Shown here piece after piece: positions 1-7,216 of a stretch of DNA of 37,329 nucleotides (the first letter of the stretch is position 1; each line of letters begins with the position of its first letter). Source of the stretch: JAAURS01 sp031362245 (GTDB lineage: Bacteria; Cyanobacteriota; Cyanobacteriia; Thermosynechococcales; Thermosynechococcaceae); NCBI GenBank assembly GCA_031362245.1, contig JANLSD010000058.1, forward strand, positions 1 through 37,329, given 5' to 3'. Below the pieces are notes generated by a model. That model was not told the origin of the DNA. It did no database searches and saw only the letters and a program-made list of their open reading frames with translations. The position numbers and the translations under genes were made by a program.

Positions 1-45
1 CATTTGTTCTAAAGCGGCTCTCTCAAACTGGGGTGGCTGTTTCAT
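1..45 (-). CDS. possible 5' end of a gene running off the left edge
   Basis: An ATG at 43-45 read leftward opens a frame of 15 codons (begins MKQPPQFERAALEQ) that is still open at the window edge. It starts 30 bases beyond the stop of the truncated DUF262 gene, on the same strand. No clear ribosome site precedes it. It could be a separate small gene or a chance frame; the sequence is too short to tell. Confidence 0.2.
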   Translation of the reverse strand, partial: MKQPPQFERAALEQM

Positions 46-75
46 ATCAACACACTAGTCTGCTTTTCTGGTTTG

Positions 76-477
76 TCAACCCCGCACCTGAATCCTTACC
101 TGTTCATCTTGAATAATGCCGTCATAAAAAAGCTTTGAAATTTTTCCATCTCCGTAATCATTATTGACCCAAGAAGACAAAGCACTTAACCTATGGCTTC
201 CATCAATCACGAATAAGTAACCGCCTGTACTTCTCCATAGAATAATTGCTGGTATCAAATCGCCTTCGACAAAGCTCTTAATAAGCTCGCAGATTTTTTG
301 ACCATCCCACTCATTTGTTTCCCTTTGAAAGTCCGGCTTCCTGATATTTGAGAAGAAAAAAGAGTCTGCTTTCATATCTTCAATTGAAATAGCTTCTTTT
401 TTCTTGCCAGAATTAATATTCTCTTCTACTTCAAAGTCTTCTCTTGCTATCAAGGCATCCAAATTAACTTTAGCCAT
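76..477 (-). pseudogene. truncated DUF262 / ParB-like domain protein
   Basis: Seen: a 133-residue frame with a strongly acidic start, then RKPDFQRE at about residues 47-54, WDGQKICELIKSF, and the signature FVIDGSHRLSAL at about residues 90-101. Known: the (V/I)DG(S/Q)xRL motif marks the N-terminal nucleotide-binding/nuclease fold of DUF262 (GmrSD restriction subunits and ParB/Srx-like relatives), and full members run several hundred residues. Here the frame stops soon after EQ near residue 125, in a tail (VRIQVRG) that looks unrelated to the family. I therefore infer loss of the C-terminal part by deletion or frameshift. It lies 120 bases inside the transposon-end-like repeats at 599-704, so it may be cargo of that element. 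A short intact variant is the alternative. Confidence 0.6.
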
Positions 478-598
478 ATCAGTGCCCGTACAAATCTAAT
501 TATATTGCAAGACTAATTATCGAGTAAACTCTTCCTGTAAAAGCACTGTTGATGCAGTATTTCTAGAGAGTCTATCTATCATTATACGGATGACAGAT

Positions 599-704
599 GA
601 TAAATCCGGCATAGGGGGACATTATCCCACCGAATTCGGATAAATCCGAGACAGAGACATTTTCTGAATAAATTCGGATAAATGCGAGATTAAGGACATT
701 ATCC
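599..704 (-). repeat. three tandem ~38-40 bp repeats resembling a Tn7/Tn5053-type transposon end
   Basis: On the minus strand three units share the pattern ATGTC, 6-8 bases, C-G-(G/C)-ATTTATC, and two of them continue CGAATT. The GACAT cores on the plus strand start at 618, 656 and 695, and the ATAAAT cores at 600, 640 and 678. Known: Tn7-, Tn5053- and CAST-type elements end in TGT(C) followed by several directly repeated TnsB/TniA binding sites of similar size. The outermost TGTC would be at 698-695 reading leftward, so the element body would lie left of about 698. No transposase is visible in the window, and the other end and target duplication cannot be checked. Confidence 0.5.
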
Positions 705-825
705 AGTAAGTCAAGCCCTTGTAACTTGGGGAGAACATCGTGAAACCTAACGCAGGCTGAGGCTAGGCGATCTTTTCATGGGACTCCGTTCTGTTAAAAT
801 TCTGAAGGTGTTTTGACTTGTGTAG

Positions 826-1161
826 TTGACCTTGGACAGGATTCCAGATGAAGCCTTGGTTGTCAGAGGCGGTAAAAACCGTCCAGAGGATATTTTGCGG
901 GGCATCGGCACACACCCATCCGGCGTGACAGGAATCTCAGTAGAATCTGGAGTAGAATTGTCAGTGAAGGAATTAGCATTAATGATTCCGCATAGTCAGC
1001 TTGGAGTGACGACCGTTGGAGCAATCCGCCAAGCGGGTGGAGATGTAGTCCGCACTTCTGGGCGCAGTCCCAATCACGCCACCTTGACAGGGTTAAGCCC
1101 AGAAAGAATCAGTGATTTGCTCACTCCAACAACGTTGAATCCATCCCGAAAATCATCCTGA
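826..1161 (+). CDS. small conserved cyanobacterial protein, unknown function
   Basis: A 111-residue frame beginning with TTG directly after an in-frame TAG (823-825), so it cannot extend upstream. It contains VVRGGKNRPEDI near residue 12, GIGTHPSGVTGISVE near residue 26, and GAIRQAGGDVVRTSGRSPNH near residue 65. I recognise the pattern as a recurrent cyanobacterial hypothetical protein but know no function. It is followed 13 bases later by another small gene and then a DUF4926 gene, an arrangement that recalls a toxin-immunity or toxin-antitoxin cassette; this is inference only. No ribosome site is evident before the TTG, so the N-terminus may have been lost when the repeats at 599-704 arrived. 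Confidence 0.6.
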   Translation: MTLDRIPDEALVVRGGKNRPEDILRGIGTHPSGVTGISVESGVELSVKELALMIPHSQLGVTTVGAIRQAGGDVVRTSGRSPNHATLTGLSPERISDLLTPTTLNPSRKSS

Positions 1162-1174
1162 TTGGAGGTTCTCA

Positions 1175-1432
1175 ATGAGTTATCCCAACGTTTACGCCGA
1201 CTTTCATAATGCTGATGTAAAGGGTCGTCTACGCTTGAATTGCGTAGGGACAATCGAAGATTTGAGTCGTTTACATATCGAATTGCGAGATGGTCAGCCA
1301 TTGAAGCTATATAGCGAAGACCTGGAAGTGGATGGTGTAGTGCAATATTCTGACGAAGAGCATTTATGGGTGGCATTGATTGACTGGAACGCGGTATGTG
1401 AGATTGAAGAAGTAGCAGTTTCGGTTAGTTGA
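1175..1432 (+). CDS. 85-residue acidic protein, unknown function
   Basis: ATG start preceded by GGAGG six bases upstream (the TTGGAGGTTCTCA context), a strong ribosome site. The protein is acidic (many D and E) and lacks membrane segments or recognisable catalytic motifs. It sits between the preceding RGGKNRP-type protein (13-base gap) and DUF4926 (stop at 1432, next ATG at 1439), so all three are likely co-transcribed. Its charge and position would suit an immunity or antitoxin role, but nothing in the sequence proves it. Confidence 0.65.
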   Translation: MSYPNVYADFHNADVKGRLRLNCVGTIEDLSRLHIELRDGQPLKLYSEDLEVDGVVQYSDEEHLWVALIDWNAVCEIEEVAVSVS

Positions 1433-1438
1433 TTGACA

Positions 1439-1681
1439 ATGGAGTTATACCAGGAAGTTTCATTAACTCGTGACTTGCCGGAGTATAGACTGAGGTCTGG
1501 CGATGTTGCGATGTTAGTCAATTTTGTTCCGCATCCGAGCAATGACGAAGAAGGCTACATACTGGAAATTTTTAATGCGATCGGCGAATCTTTAGCAGCG
1601 ATCGCTGTCCCAATCTCTGCGGTAGAAGCTTTGCGTCCAGATGAGATTTTATCCGTGCGCTCCTTGGCAAAAGCAAGTTGA
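1439..1681 (+). CDS. DUF4926 domain protein
   Basis: An 80-residue protein starting MELYQEVSLTRDLPEY and carrying LRSGDVAMLVNFV, EEGYILEIFNAIGESLA and a final VRSLAKAS. This matches the usual small all-beta DUF4926 proteins of cyanobacteria in length and order. Their function is not established, and they are often found as the second gene of two-gene small-protein pairs. The frame is open from a TTG at 1433, but I prefer the ATG at 1439 because family members begin at MELYQEV. It is the last gene of the 826-1681 group. Confidence 0.75.
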   Translation: MELYQEVSLTRDLPEYRLRSGDVAMLVNFVPHPSNDEEGYILEIFNAIGESLAAIAVPISAVEALRPDEILSVRSLAKAS

Positions 1682-1734
1682 CGCAGCCAACACAAGCTCT
1701 GAATATGGCGATCGCCTCCTCTAGCTAAGGTAGT

Positions 1735-1827
1735 CAACTCAAGAATCGCCAAGATCTAGTTCTACGATGGTTGCAATGGCGATCGCGATTTCTGTCATCA
1801 TCTCGGTTGGCAATTCAACAATTTTGC
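1735..1827 (-). pseudogene. duplicated 3' fragment of the mazF-like toxin gene
   Basis: This segment aligns without gaps to 2600-2692 (offset 865), with five mismatches in 93 bases. It therefore repeats the last ~29 codons of the MazF-like gene, including the region coding for ELPPEMMTEIAIAIATVVELD. Just beyond it, 1831-1843 (GCCATTCAGTATC) resembles part of the antitoxin gene near 2993-3005, in the order expected for an internally deleted copy of the whole module. It has no start and cannot make a working protein. The Uma2 gene lies between the two copies. Confidence 0.75.
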
Positions 1828-1865
1828 TCTAGCCATTCAGTATCGCCCTATGCAAAACGACCCTG

Positions 1866-2444
1866 TTATTCTTCAGCTTGGGAACAGTCTACCCCGTCAT
1901 AAAGCTCGGCAATGGAAAAAGATAGATTGAGAGTACTTAGGTTTAGGGTTGCATCTCTACCATATTCGGTAAATAACCATTGACCTTGCTCGGTTTTGAC
2001 ATACTGATAGACTTTTTGTTCGGTCTGTTCTAGGAGTAAATATTCTTGGAAGGTTTCTAGAGATCGATATAGGTCAAATTTATCAGTGCGATCGTAGGCT
2101 CTGGTAGATTTGGAGAGCACTTCAACAATCAGGGTGGGGTTGGTGACGAGGGTTGTTCCTGGGCCGTGATAGATAGGGTCGCCAGTAATGACTATTACGT
2201 CAGGATAGGTGCCGAGCTGATGGAGCGGAAGCCAAACTTTTACGTCGCCGATGTAGATTTTGTAGGGTTTACCTTTGAGGGCATATTTAAGGGCAGCGTA
2301 TAGGTTTCCAGCAATTTGGTTATGTGCGGTGGTGCCACCCGTCATGGGGACAATTTCTCCATTGCGATATTCATTTTTATAGACAGCTTGTGCTTCTAAC
2401 GCAAGGTACTCTTCAAGAGTGTAGGCTTTGGTTTGAACGGCCAT
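1866..2444 (-). CDS. Uma2 family (DUF820) putative endonuclease
   Basis: A 192-residue protein with the family layout: YTLEEYLAL at the start, YRNGEIVPMTGGTTAHNQIAGNL at residues ~26-48, IGDVKVWL near 65, YPDVIVITG near 80, and NPTLIVEVLSKSTRAYDRTDKF near 102. Known: Uma2 proteins have the PD-(D/E)XK nuclease fold; the D of PDV, the E of VEVLS and the downstream K are the likely metal and catalytic residues. Many copies are spread through cyanobacterial genomes and their biological target is unknown. It stands alone on the minus strand, flanked by the toxin gene and its duplicated fragment. Confidence 0.9.
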   Translation of the reverse strand: MAVQTKAYTLEEYLALEAQAVYKNEYRNGEIVPMTGGTTAHNQIAGNLYAALKYALKGKPYKIYIGDVKVWLPLHQLGTYPDVIVITGDPIYHGPGTTLVTNPTLIVEVLSKSTRAYDRTDKFDLYRSLETFQEYLLLEQTEQKVYQYVKTEQGQWLFTEYGRDATLNLSTLNLSFSIAELYDGVDCSQAEE

Positions 2445-2603
2445 TGGTGTTTGCTCCTAGAACCTAACCTGTCAAAGACCGAGTGAGGACATTCATCAAA
2501 GTCTTACGTTTTCTCTAAAGCAGAGTACTATGATAGCCCCATTCAGCAGGTGATATCTGCCAGAAAGGTTGTTTAGATCAGTGGGTTCATGACAACGGAC
2601 AAC

Positions 2604-2969
2604 TCAAGAATCGCCAAGATCTAGTTCTACGACGGTTGCAATGGCGATCGCGATTTCTGTCATCATCTCGGGCGGCAATTCGCCAATTTTGCGAATGAAT
2701 CGTTGGATATCCATGCCACGAAGCTGAAGAACGTCTACGGCTGAGACTTTGGTTAGGTTATTGATGGGGTCGGGGTCAAGTCTGATGTGCCAGAGGTTTT
2801 GAGTGAAATAGTCTTTCCAGTCCGTAATAGGCGCAACCAGTTTGATAGGCAATTTGCCAATGGCGTCAGAATTAACAACAATGGCTGGGCGTGTTTTTCT
2901 AATCTCGGTGCCGATGATAGGGTCAAAGTTTATCAGCTAGATTTCGCCGCGTATGGGTTTAGGGTTCAA
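2604..2969 (-). pseudogene. MazF/PemK-family toxin gene interrupted by an in-frame TAG
   Basis: Read from a TTG at 2967-2969, which overlaps the antitoxin 3' end by 11 bases, the frame gives a PIRGEI start, then a TAG at 2937-2939, then LINFDPIIGTEIRKTRPAIVV and the rest of a MazF-like fold to 2604. Known: family members read RGEIWL here, so the TAG replaces Trp (TGG to TAG). After the stop, the first ATG is at 2850-2852 and would give 82 residues lacking the RGEIW and KTRPA elements of the active site. I infer that the endoribonuclease toxin is inactive unless the stop is read through or is a sequencing error. Its 3' part is duplicated at 1735-1827. Confidence 0.8.
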
Positions 2970-3270
2970 GCAAGTCTCCTACTTGAAGGTCTTGCCATTC
3001 GGTATCAGTTTGGTAATGGGCCATCAAATTTTCGGCTTGGTCTTGGAGAATTTGCCGACGTTCTGCCATTGGTAATTTTAGGAACGCTCGGCGTCGATCT
3101 ATCGAGAGTGGTTGGGTTTCAGGAGGTGTACTGGATTGCATTTGAGATTTTAAATACAGGGTGACGGCTTGAGTAATGATGTCTTCTGGGGATTGGCCTT
3201 GCTGTTGAGCAAGTTCATTTAGTTTTTGGAGTAAAGTTTGTTCTGGCTTCCAGTTGAGTGTAGTAATCAT
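2959..3270 (-). CDS. antitoxin partner of the MazF-like toxin (RHH-like)
   Basis: A 103-residue protein. Residues ~10-45 (LLQKLNELAQQQGQSPEDIITQAVTLYL, abbreviated here) have the length and pattern of a ribbon-helix-helix DNA-binding segment. The rest is an acidic, glutamine-rich tail ending QDLQVGDLLEP that would wrap the toxin. Known: MazF/PemK antitoxins precede and overlap the toxin gene and usually bind their own promoter. The overlap here is 11 bases. The antitoxin frame is intact while the toxin is broken, as expected when the toxin decays first. Confidence 0.7.
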   Translation of the reverse strand: MITTLNWKPEQTLLQKLNELAQQQGQSPEDIITQAVTLYLKSQMQSSTPPETQPLSIDRRRAFLKLPMAERRQILQDQAENLMAHYQTDTEWQDLQVGDLLEP

Positions 3271-3498
3271 AATTTTTCCCCTTTTAGGGTTTGGTTATGG
3301 GTTTTGTTCCTCAACCCATCCTACGAGACTTTGTGAAGATCATTACAACGGGGAATATATTTGGGAATAATAGGTTTGGGTAAATTTTAATGATGCAAAG
3401 ATACGAAGGTTCTATGACTTTCAGTTTTAGCAATCATTAAACGCTTTACCAAGCTTTATGGATTATAGGTCTTGATGCAACGGTCTGGAGATATTTCG

Positions 3499-4035
3499 AT
3501 GGCAAGTCAAGCGAGTAAAGTGAATCCCTTGAATATTAGGTATATAAAGCTTGTAAATCATACAGGTTCAAAACGTTCTGAATGGTCATACCCATCAGAT
3601 TTTGAGATTGACCATGAGTTTCGCCTCCATTGGGCGTTGAATGAGAGTAAAAAATCTAAGTTGACGGAAGCAGAGATTGCAAAAGCCTTAAAGCGCAAAC
3701 GTAAAGATGCCAACAAACCCAAGCAAGGTAATCAAATTATCCTCTTTCAGAATCACGTCAAGTATGGTCATCGATTCACCCATGTTGTTGAAGTCATTAG
3801 TTCAGAAGCAGAACTAAAAGACGAAGACTACTGGACTCGTAAGGTTAAAGTTGTTTGGGCTTCATCAGGATCAGAAAACTGGGATAAAAATTTACCGCCA
3901 GAGACCAAAAAGATCGTTGGATCCCTATTTAAATTCAACAGTGGGTATTTAGTCCAAATTGAAGCTCCAACAATTAATTTCAATTTGGAAAATTTAAACC
4001 AGATAACATCAGGTAGTTATGGAGTTGATTGCTAA
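3499..4035 (+). CDS. unrecognised 178-residue protein
   Basis: The frame is open from a TTG at 3472, but TGGAGA lies 8-9 bases before the ATG at 3499 (MASQASKVNP), which is the better start. The protein has a lysine-rich helical stretch (AKALKRKRKDANKPKQG near residue 65), then a beta-rich part with IILFQNHVKYGHRFTHVVEV and YWTRKVKVVWASS. The latter pattern recalls small beta-barrel ligand or nucleic-acid modules (EVE/ASCH-like), but I cannot identify a family. It is a lone gene in an AT-richer flank between the toxin module and acnB. The 3271-3498 spacer shows no other gene. Confidence 0.6.
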   Translation: MASQASKVNPLNIRYIKLVNHTGSKRSEWSYPSDFEIDHEFRLHWALNESKKSKLTEAEIAKALKRKRKDANKPKQGNQIILFQNHVKYGHRFTHVVEVISSEAELKDEDYWTRKVKVVWASSGSENWDKNLPPETKKIVGSLFKFNSGYLVQIEAPTINFNLENLNQITSGSYGVDC

Positions 4036-4069
4036 GAATTTTGGTTTTAATAACATCCATATCTTGTCC

Positions 4070-4177
4070 AGCGGTTGAAACCGCGCCTACAAAAAACGAT
4101 GTCCGCCTACGCGGCCTAAGAACAGATTTCAACCCGCGTAGGCGGGTTTTGTTCTTGTAGCCGCGATTTCAATCGCT
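4070..4177. repeat. large imperfect inverted repeat (cyanobacterial REP/MITE-like)
   Basis: Arms of about 44 bases (4070-4114 and 4134-4177) are roughly 80% complementary, separated by ~19 bases. The arms begin AGCGGTTGAAACCGCG and AGCGATTGAAATCGCG when read from their outer ends, and meet at CCGCCTACGCGG. Such palindromic intergenic elements recur in many cyanobacterial genomes. It lies between the end of the 3499 gene and the end of acnB, so the RNA hairpin could also act as a two-way terminator. Confidence 0.8.
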
Positions 4178-4199
4178 TGGATTATTTAAGTCACAACCT

Positions 4200-6791
4200 T
4201 TACCCTACATTTGCCATCAACTTAGCCTCCTCATCCTTCGACACCACGCGCCCCTCATCCGCAAACCCCGCAATCTGGTCAAAATTGAGATAGCGGTACA
4301 GATCCCCAGCAAATGGGTCGATCTTCTTATGCACGATCGCCATATATTCCTCCACCGTCGGCATCTTGCCCAGCAGCGCGCAAACCGCCGCCAACTCCGC
4401 CGAGCCAAGGTAAACCTGCGCTCCCTTGCCCATCCGGTTATTGAAATTACGGGTAGAAGTCGAAAACACCGTCACACCATCCTCTACACGGGCTTGGTTG
4501 CCCATACAAAGACTGCATCCCGGCACCTCAGTCCGTGCCCCAGCCGCCTGGAAAATCTCATAAATGCCTTCCTCACGCAGATGCTGCTCATCCATACGGG
4601 TGGGTGGCGCAATCCAAAGCCGAACCTTAACAGAGGTTTCGCCTTCGAGCACCTTCGCTGCCGCACGGTAATGCCCAATGTTGGTCATACAAGAGCCGAT
4701 GAACACCTCTTGGATCGGGTCGCCTGCACATTCAGACATCAGCTTAATGTTGTCTGGGTCATTGGGAGCCGCCACCAACGGTTCGGTAATTTGATCGAGA
4801 TCCACCTCAATGATTTCGGCGTACTCCGCATCGGGGTCAGCCTTCATAAGGTGGGGATCTGCCAGCCACTCTTCCATCTTGCGGACGCGGCGCAGAATGG
4901 TACGGGCATCGCCGTAACCCCGCGCCACCATGTTTTTGAGTAGCGCCACGTTGGAGCTGATGTATTCCGAGACGGTGGCGGTGCTGAGGGCGATCGCACA
5001 CCCCGCCGCCGAGCGTTCTGCCGTTGCATCCGTCAGCTCAAAGGCTTGCTCTAGCTTCAGGTCAGGCAACCCTTCCATCTCAATAATTTTGCCGGAATAG
5101 ATATTTTTCTTGTTTTCTTTGGCAACCGTCAACGTGCCCTGCTGAATGGCAACATAGGGGATCGCATTCACCACATCTCGCAGCGTAATACCAGGTTGCA
5201 GACTGCCCTTGAACCGCACCAGCACCGATTCCGGCATGTCCAGGGGCATCACGCCCAAAGCTGCGGCAAAGGCCACCAGTCCAGACCCTGCGGGGAAGGA
5301 AATCCCTAGCGGAAAACGAGTATGGGAATCGCCACCTGTGCCGACGGTATCGGGCAGCAGCATGCGGTTGAGCCAGGAGTGAATAATGCCATCCCCTGGA
5401 TGCAGCGAGACCCCGCCCCGCGAGTTCATGAAGTCGGGGAGTTCGTGGTGGGTTTGCAGATCCACGGGCTTGGGATAGGCGGCGGTATGGCAGAAGCTCT
5501 GCATCACCAAATCTGCACTGAAGCCCAGACAGGCCAGTTCTTTGAGTTCATCACGGGTCATTGGCCCAGTGGTGTCTTGGGAGCCAACCGTGGTCATGAT
5601 AGGTTCGCAGGAGGTACCAGGACGCACGCCAGCCAGTCCACAGGCTTTGCCCACCATTTTTTGAGCCAGAGTAAAACCTTTGCCTGTATCGGTAGGGGCC
5701 GTGGGTCGAATAAACAGAGGGCTGGGCGGTAGACCCATTGCCATGCGGATTTTATCGGTCAGGGTGCGTCCAATTAGAAGGGGAATTCGGCCTCCGGCAC
5801 GGACTTCATCCAAAATGGTGTCGGGCTTGAGGGTGAAGGTCGAAACGACAGCTCCCTCAGCATTGGTGATTTCACCTTTATAGGGATAAATCGTAATCAC
5901 ATCTCCGGTTTCCATCCCCGTCACATCGCACTCAATGGGCAACGCACCGGAATCTTCAGCGGTGTTAAAGAAAATCGGCGCAATTTTGCTGCCTAAAACA
6001 TAGCCACCGCCGCGCTTATTGGGCACAAAGGGGATATCGTCACCCACATGCCACAGCACGGAGTTAATGGCAGATTTACGAGAAGAGCCAGTCCCCACAA
6101 CGTCGCCCACATAGGCCACAGGATGTCCCTTTTTCTTCAGCTCCGCAATGGTTTCTAAAGATCCAGGCTGCTTTGTCTCAAGCATTGCCAAGGCGTGGAG
6201 CGGAATATCGGGTCGCGTGGTGGCGTGGGTCGCAGGAGATAAATCGTCGGTGTTGGTTTCCCCAGGTACCTTAAAGACAGTGACGGTAATCGATTCCTGT
6301 AATTGAGGTTTTGTTGTGAACCACTCGGCATCGGCCCAGGATTGAATCACCTGCTGAGCATAGGCGTTGCCGTTCTCGGCAAGATCTTGGACATCGTGGA
6401 AGGCATCGTACACCAACAGAATTTTCTTGAGGCTGTCGGCTGCGGTTTGCGCGAGGGCTGGATTCGTATGGCTGAGCAGATCGATGAGCGATCGCACGTT
6501 ATACCCGCCCATCATGGTGCCCAAGAGCACTATGGCTTCTTTCGGTGAGATGAGAGGGCTGGTTGCGGTACCGTTGGCGATCGCCGTCAGAAACCCCGCC
6601 TTCACGTAGGCGGCTTGGTCTACACCAGGGGGAATGCGATCGGTCAGGAGGCTTAGCAAAAATGCTTCTTCTCCTGCGGGTGGGCTTTTCATTAACTCAC
6701 ATAGCGCCGTGGCCTGCTGCGCATCTAGGGGAAGCGGCGGAATGCCTGCATCCAAACGTTCTTGTGCCTGTTGACGGTATAACTCCAGCAT
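4200..6791 (-). CDS. acnB: bifunctional aconitate hydratase 2 / 2-methylisocitrate dehydratase
   Basis: Interconverts citrate and isocitrate in the TCA cycle, in the cytoplasm. Start chosen at MLELYRQQAQERL (6791) rather than 18 bases upstream, because AcnB proteins start this way; this gives 863 residues, very close to the usual AcnB length. The HEAT-like N-terminal domain comes first, the swivelling domain includes PGETNTDDLSPATHA, and the catalytic part has GDSHTRFPLGISFPAGSG. The 4Fe-4S cluster cysteines are seen in FIGSCMTNIGH and VPGCSLCMGNQARV. Monocistronic, with the REP-like element behind it. The 425 bases between its start and glnB hold both promoters. Confidence 0.97.
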   Translation of the reverse strand: MLELYRQQAQERLDAGIPPLPLDAQQATALCELMKSPPAGEEAFLLSLLTDRIPPGVDQAAYVKAGFLTAIANGTATSPLISPKEAIVLLGTMMGGYNVRSLIDLLSHTNPALAQTAADSLKKILLVYDAFHDVQDLAENGNAYAQQVIQSWADAEWFTTKPQLQESITVTVFKVPGETNTDDLSPATHATTRPDIPLHALAMLETKQPGSLETIAELKKKGHPVAYVGDVVGTGSSRKSAINSVLWHVGDDIPFVPNKRGGGYVLGSKIAPIFFNTAEDSGALPIECDVTGMETGDVITIYPYKGEITNAEGAVVSTFTLKPDTILDEVRAGGRIPLLIGRTLTDKIRMAMGLPPSPLFIRPTAPTDTGKGFTLAQKMVGKACGLAGVRPGTSCEPIMTTVGSQDTTGPMTRDELKELACLGFSADLVMQSFCHTAAYPKPVDLQTHHELPDFMNSRGGVSLHPGDGIIHSWLNRMLLPDTVGTGGDSHTRFPLGISFPAGSGLVAFAAALGVMPLDMPESVLVRFKGSLQPGITLRDVVNAIPYVAIQQGTLTVAKENKKNIYSGKIIEMEGLPDLKLEQAFELTDATAERSAAGCAIALSTATVSEYISSNVALLKNMVARGYGDARTILRRVRKMEEWLADPHLMKADPDAEYAEIIEVDLDQITEPLVAAPNDPDNIKLMSECAGDPIQEVFIGSCMTNIGHYRAAAKVLEGETSVKVRLWIAPPTRMDEQHLREEGIYEIFQAAGARTEVPGCSLCMGNQARVEDGVTVFSTSTRNFNNRMGKGAQVYLGSAELAAVCALLGKMPTVEEYMAIVHKKIDPFAGDLYRYLNFDQIAGFADEGRVVSKDEEAKLMANVG

Positions 6792-7216
6792 ATCCAAGCC
6801 TTCCCTCATGCAAATCTCTAAAACAAAACCCTAGGAGTACGATCCACCGTCGCCAAGGGGGTACCCAGCGAAAAGATACAAAAATACATTCCCTCATATA
6901 TCAATTCTAGTGTTTTGAGCACCCCCTCATAACTTAGAAATAGACCCAAGGAAATGCGACTCTGAAATATCAGCTTAGAGCCTTACACGCGTTACTTTAC
7001 GTGTTTTTTTGAACCCCGAACTGTAATAAAGACAACTAAATCGCGAGTCTAAATTTATAGGCCATAACACTTAAGGGAAAGAGACTTTCCGCGACAAAGC
7101 CAAAAACGGTATACTGTGCTACAAGATCACCTTTACTGGCAGTGTAGAAAGGGGTGTGTCTAACGTATGGTTACGTTTAAGAACTTAAAGTGTTGTTTTA
7201 GCCCTGGAGAAAGACA
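6792..7216. other. divergent intergenic region between acnB and glnB
   Basis: This region contains no gene I can support. It must carry the leftward acnB promoter and the rightward glnB promoter. The only site I can name is the NtcA box at 7109-7122. The stretch around 6900-7080 is AT-rich without clear repeats. Confidence 0.6.
7109..7122 (+). promoter_or_regulatory. NtcA-binding site upstream of glnB
   Basis: GTATACTGTGCTAC fits the NtcA consensus GTA-N8-TAC exactly. A -10-like TAGAAA at 7145-7150 lies about 22 bases downstream, the spacing of class II NtcA-activated promoters, which would place the transcription start near 7157 and leave a ~60-base leader before glnB. Known: cyanobacterial glnB is activated by NtcA under nitrogen limitation. 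Confidence 0.75.

Noticed and set aside
599..704. CRISPR array
   Set aside because: Only three units, the similarity covers most of each unit with no variable spacers, and there are no cas genes. The transposon-end reading fits better.
4329..4943. Long open frame antisense to acnB (204 codons)
   Set aside because: It lies wholly inside the confident acnB gene. Its translation is His/Arg-rich and lacks family motifs, as expected for an antisense shadow.
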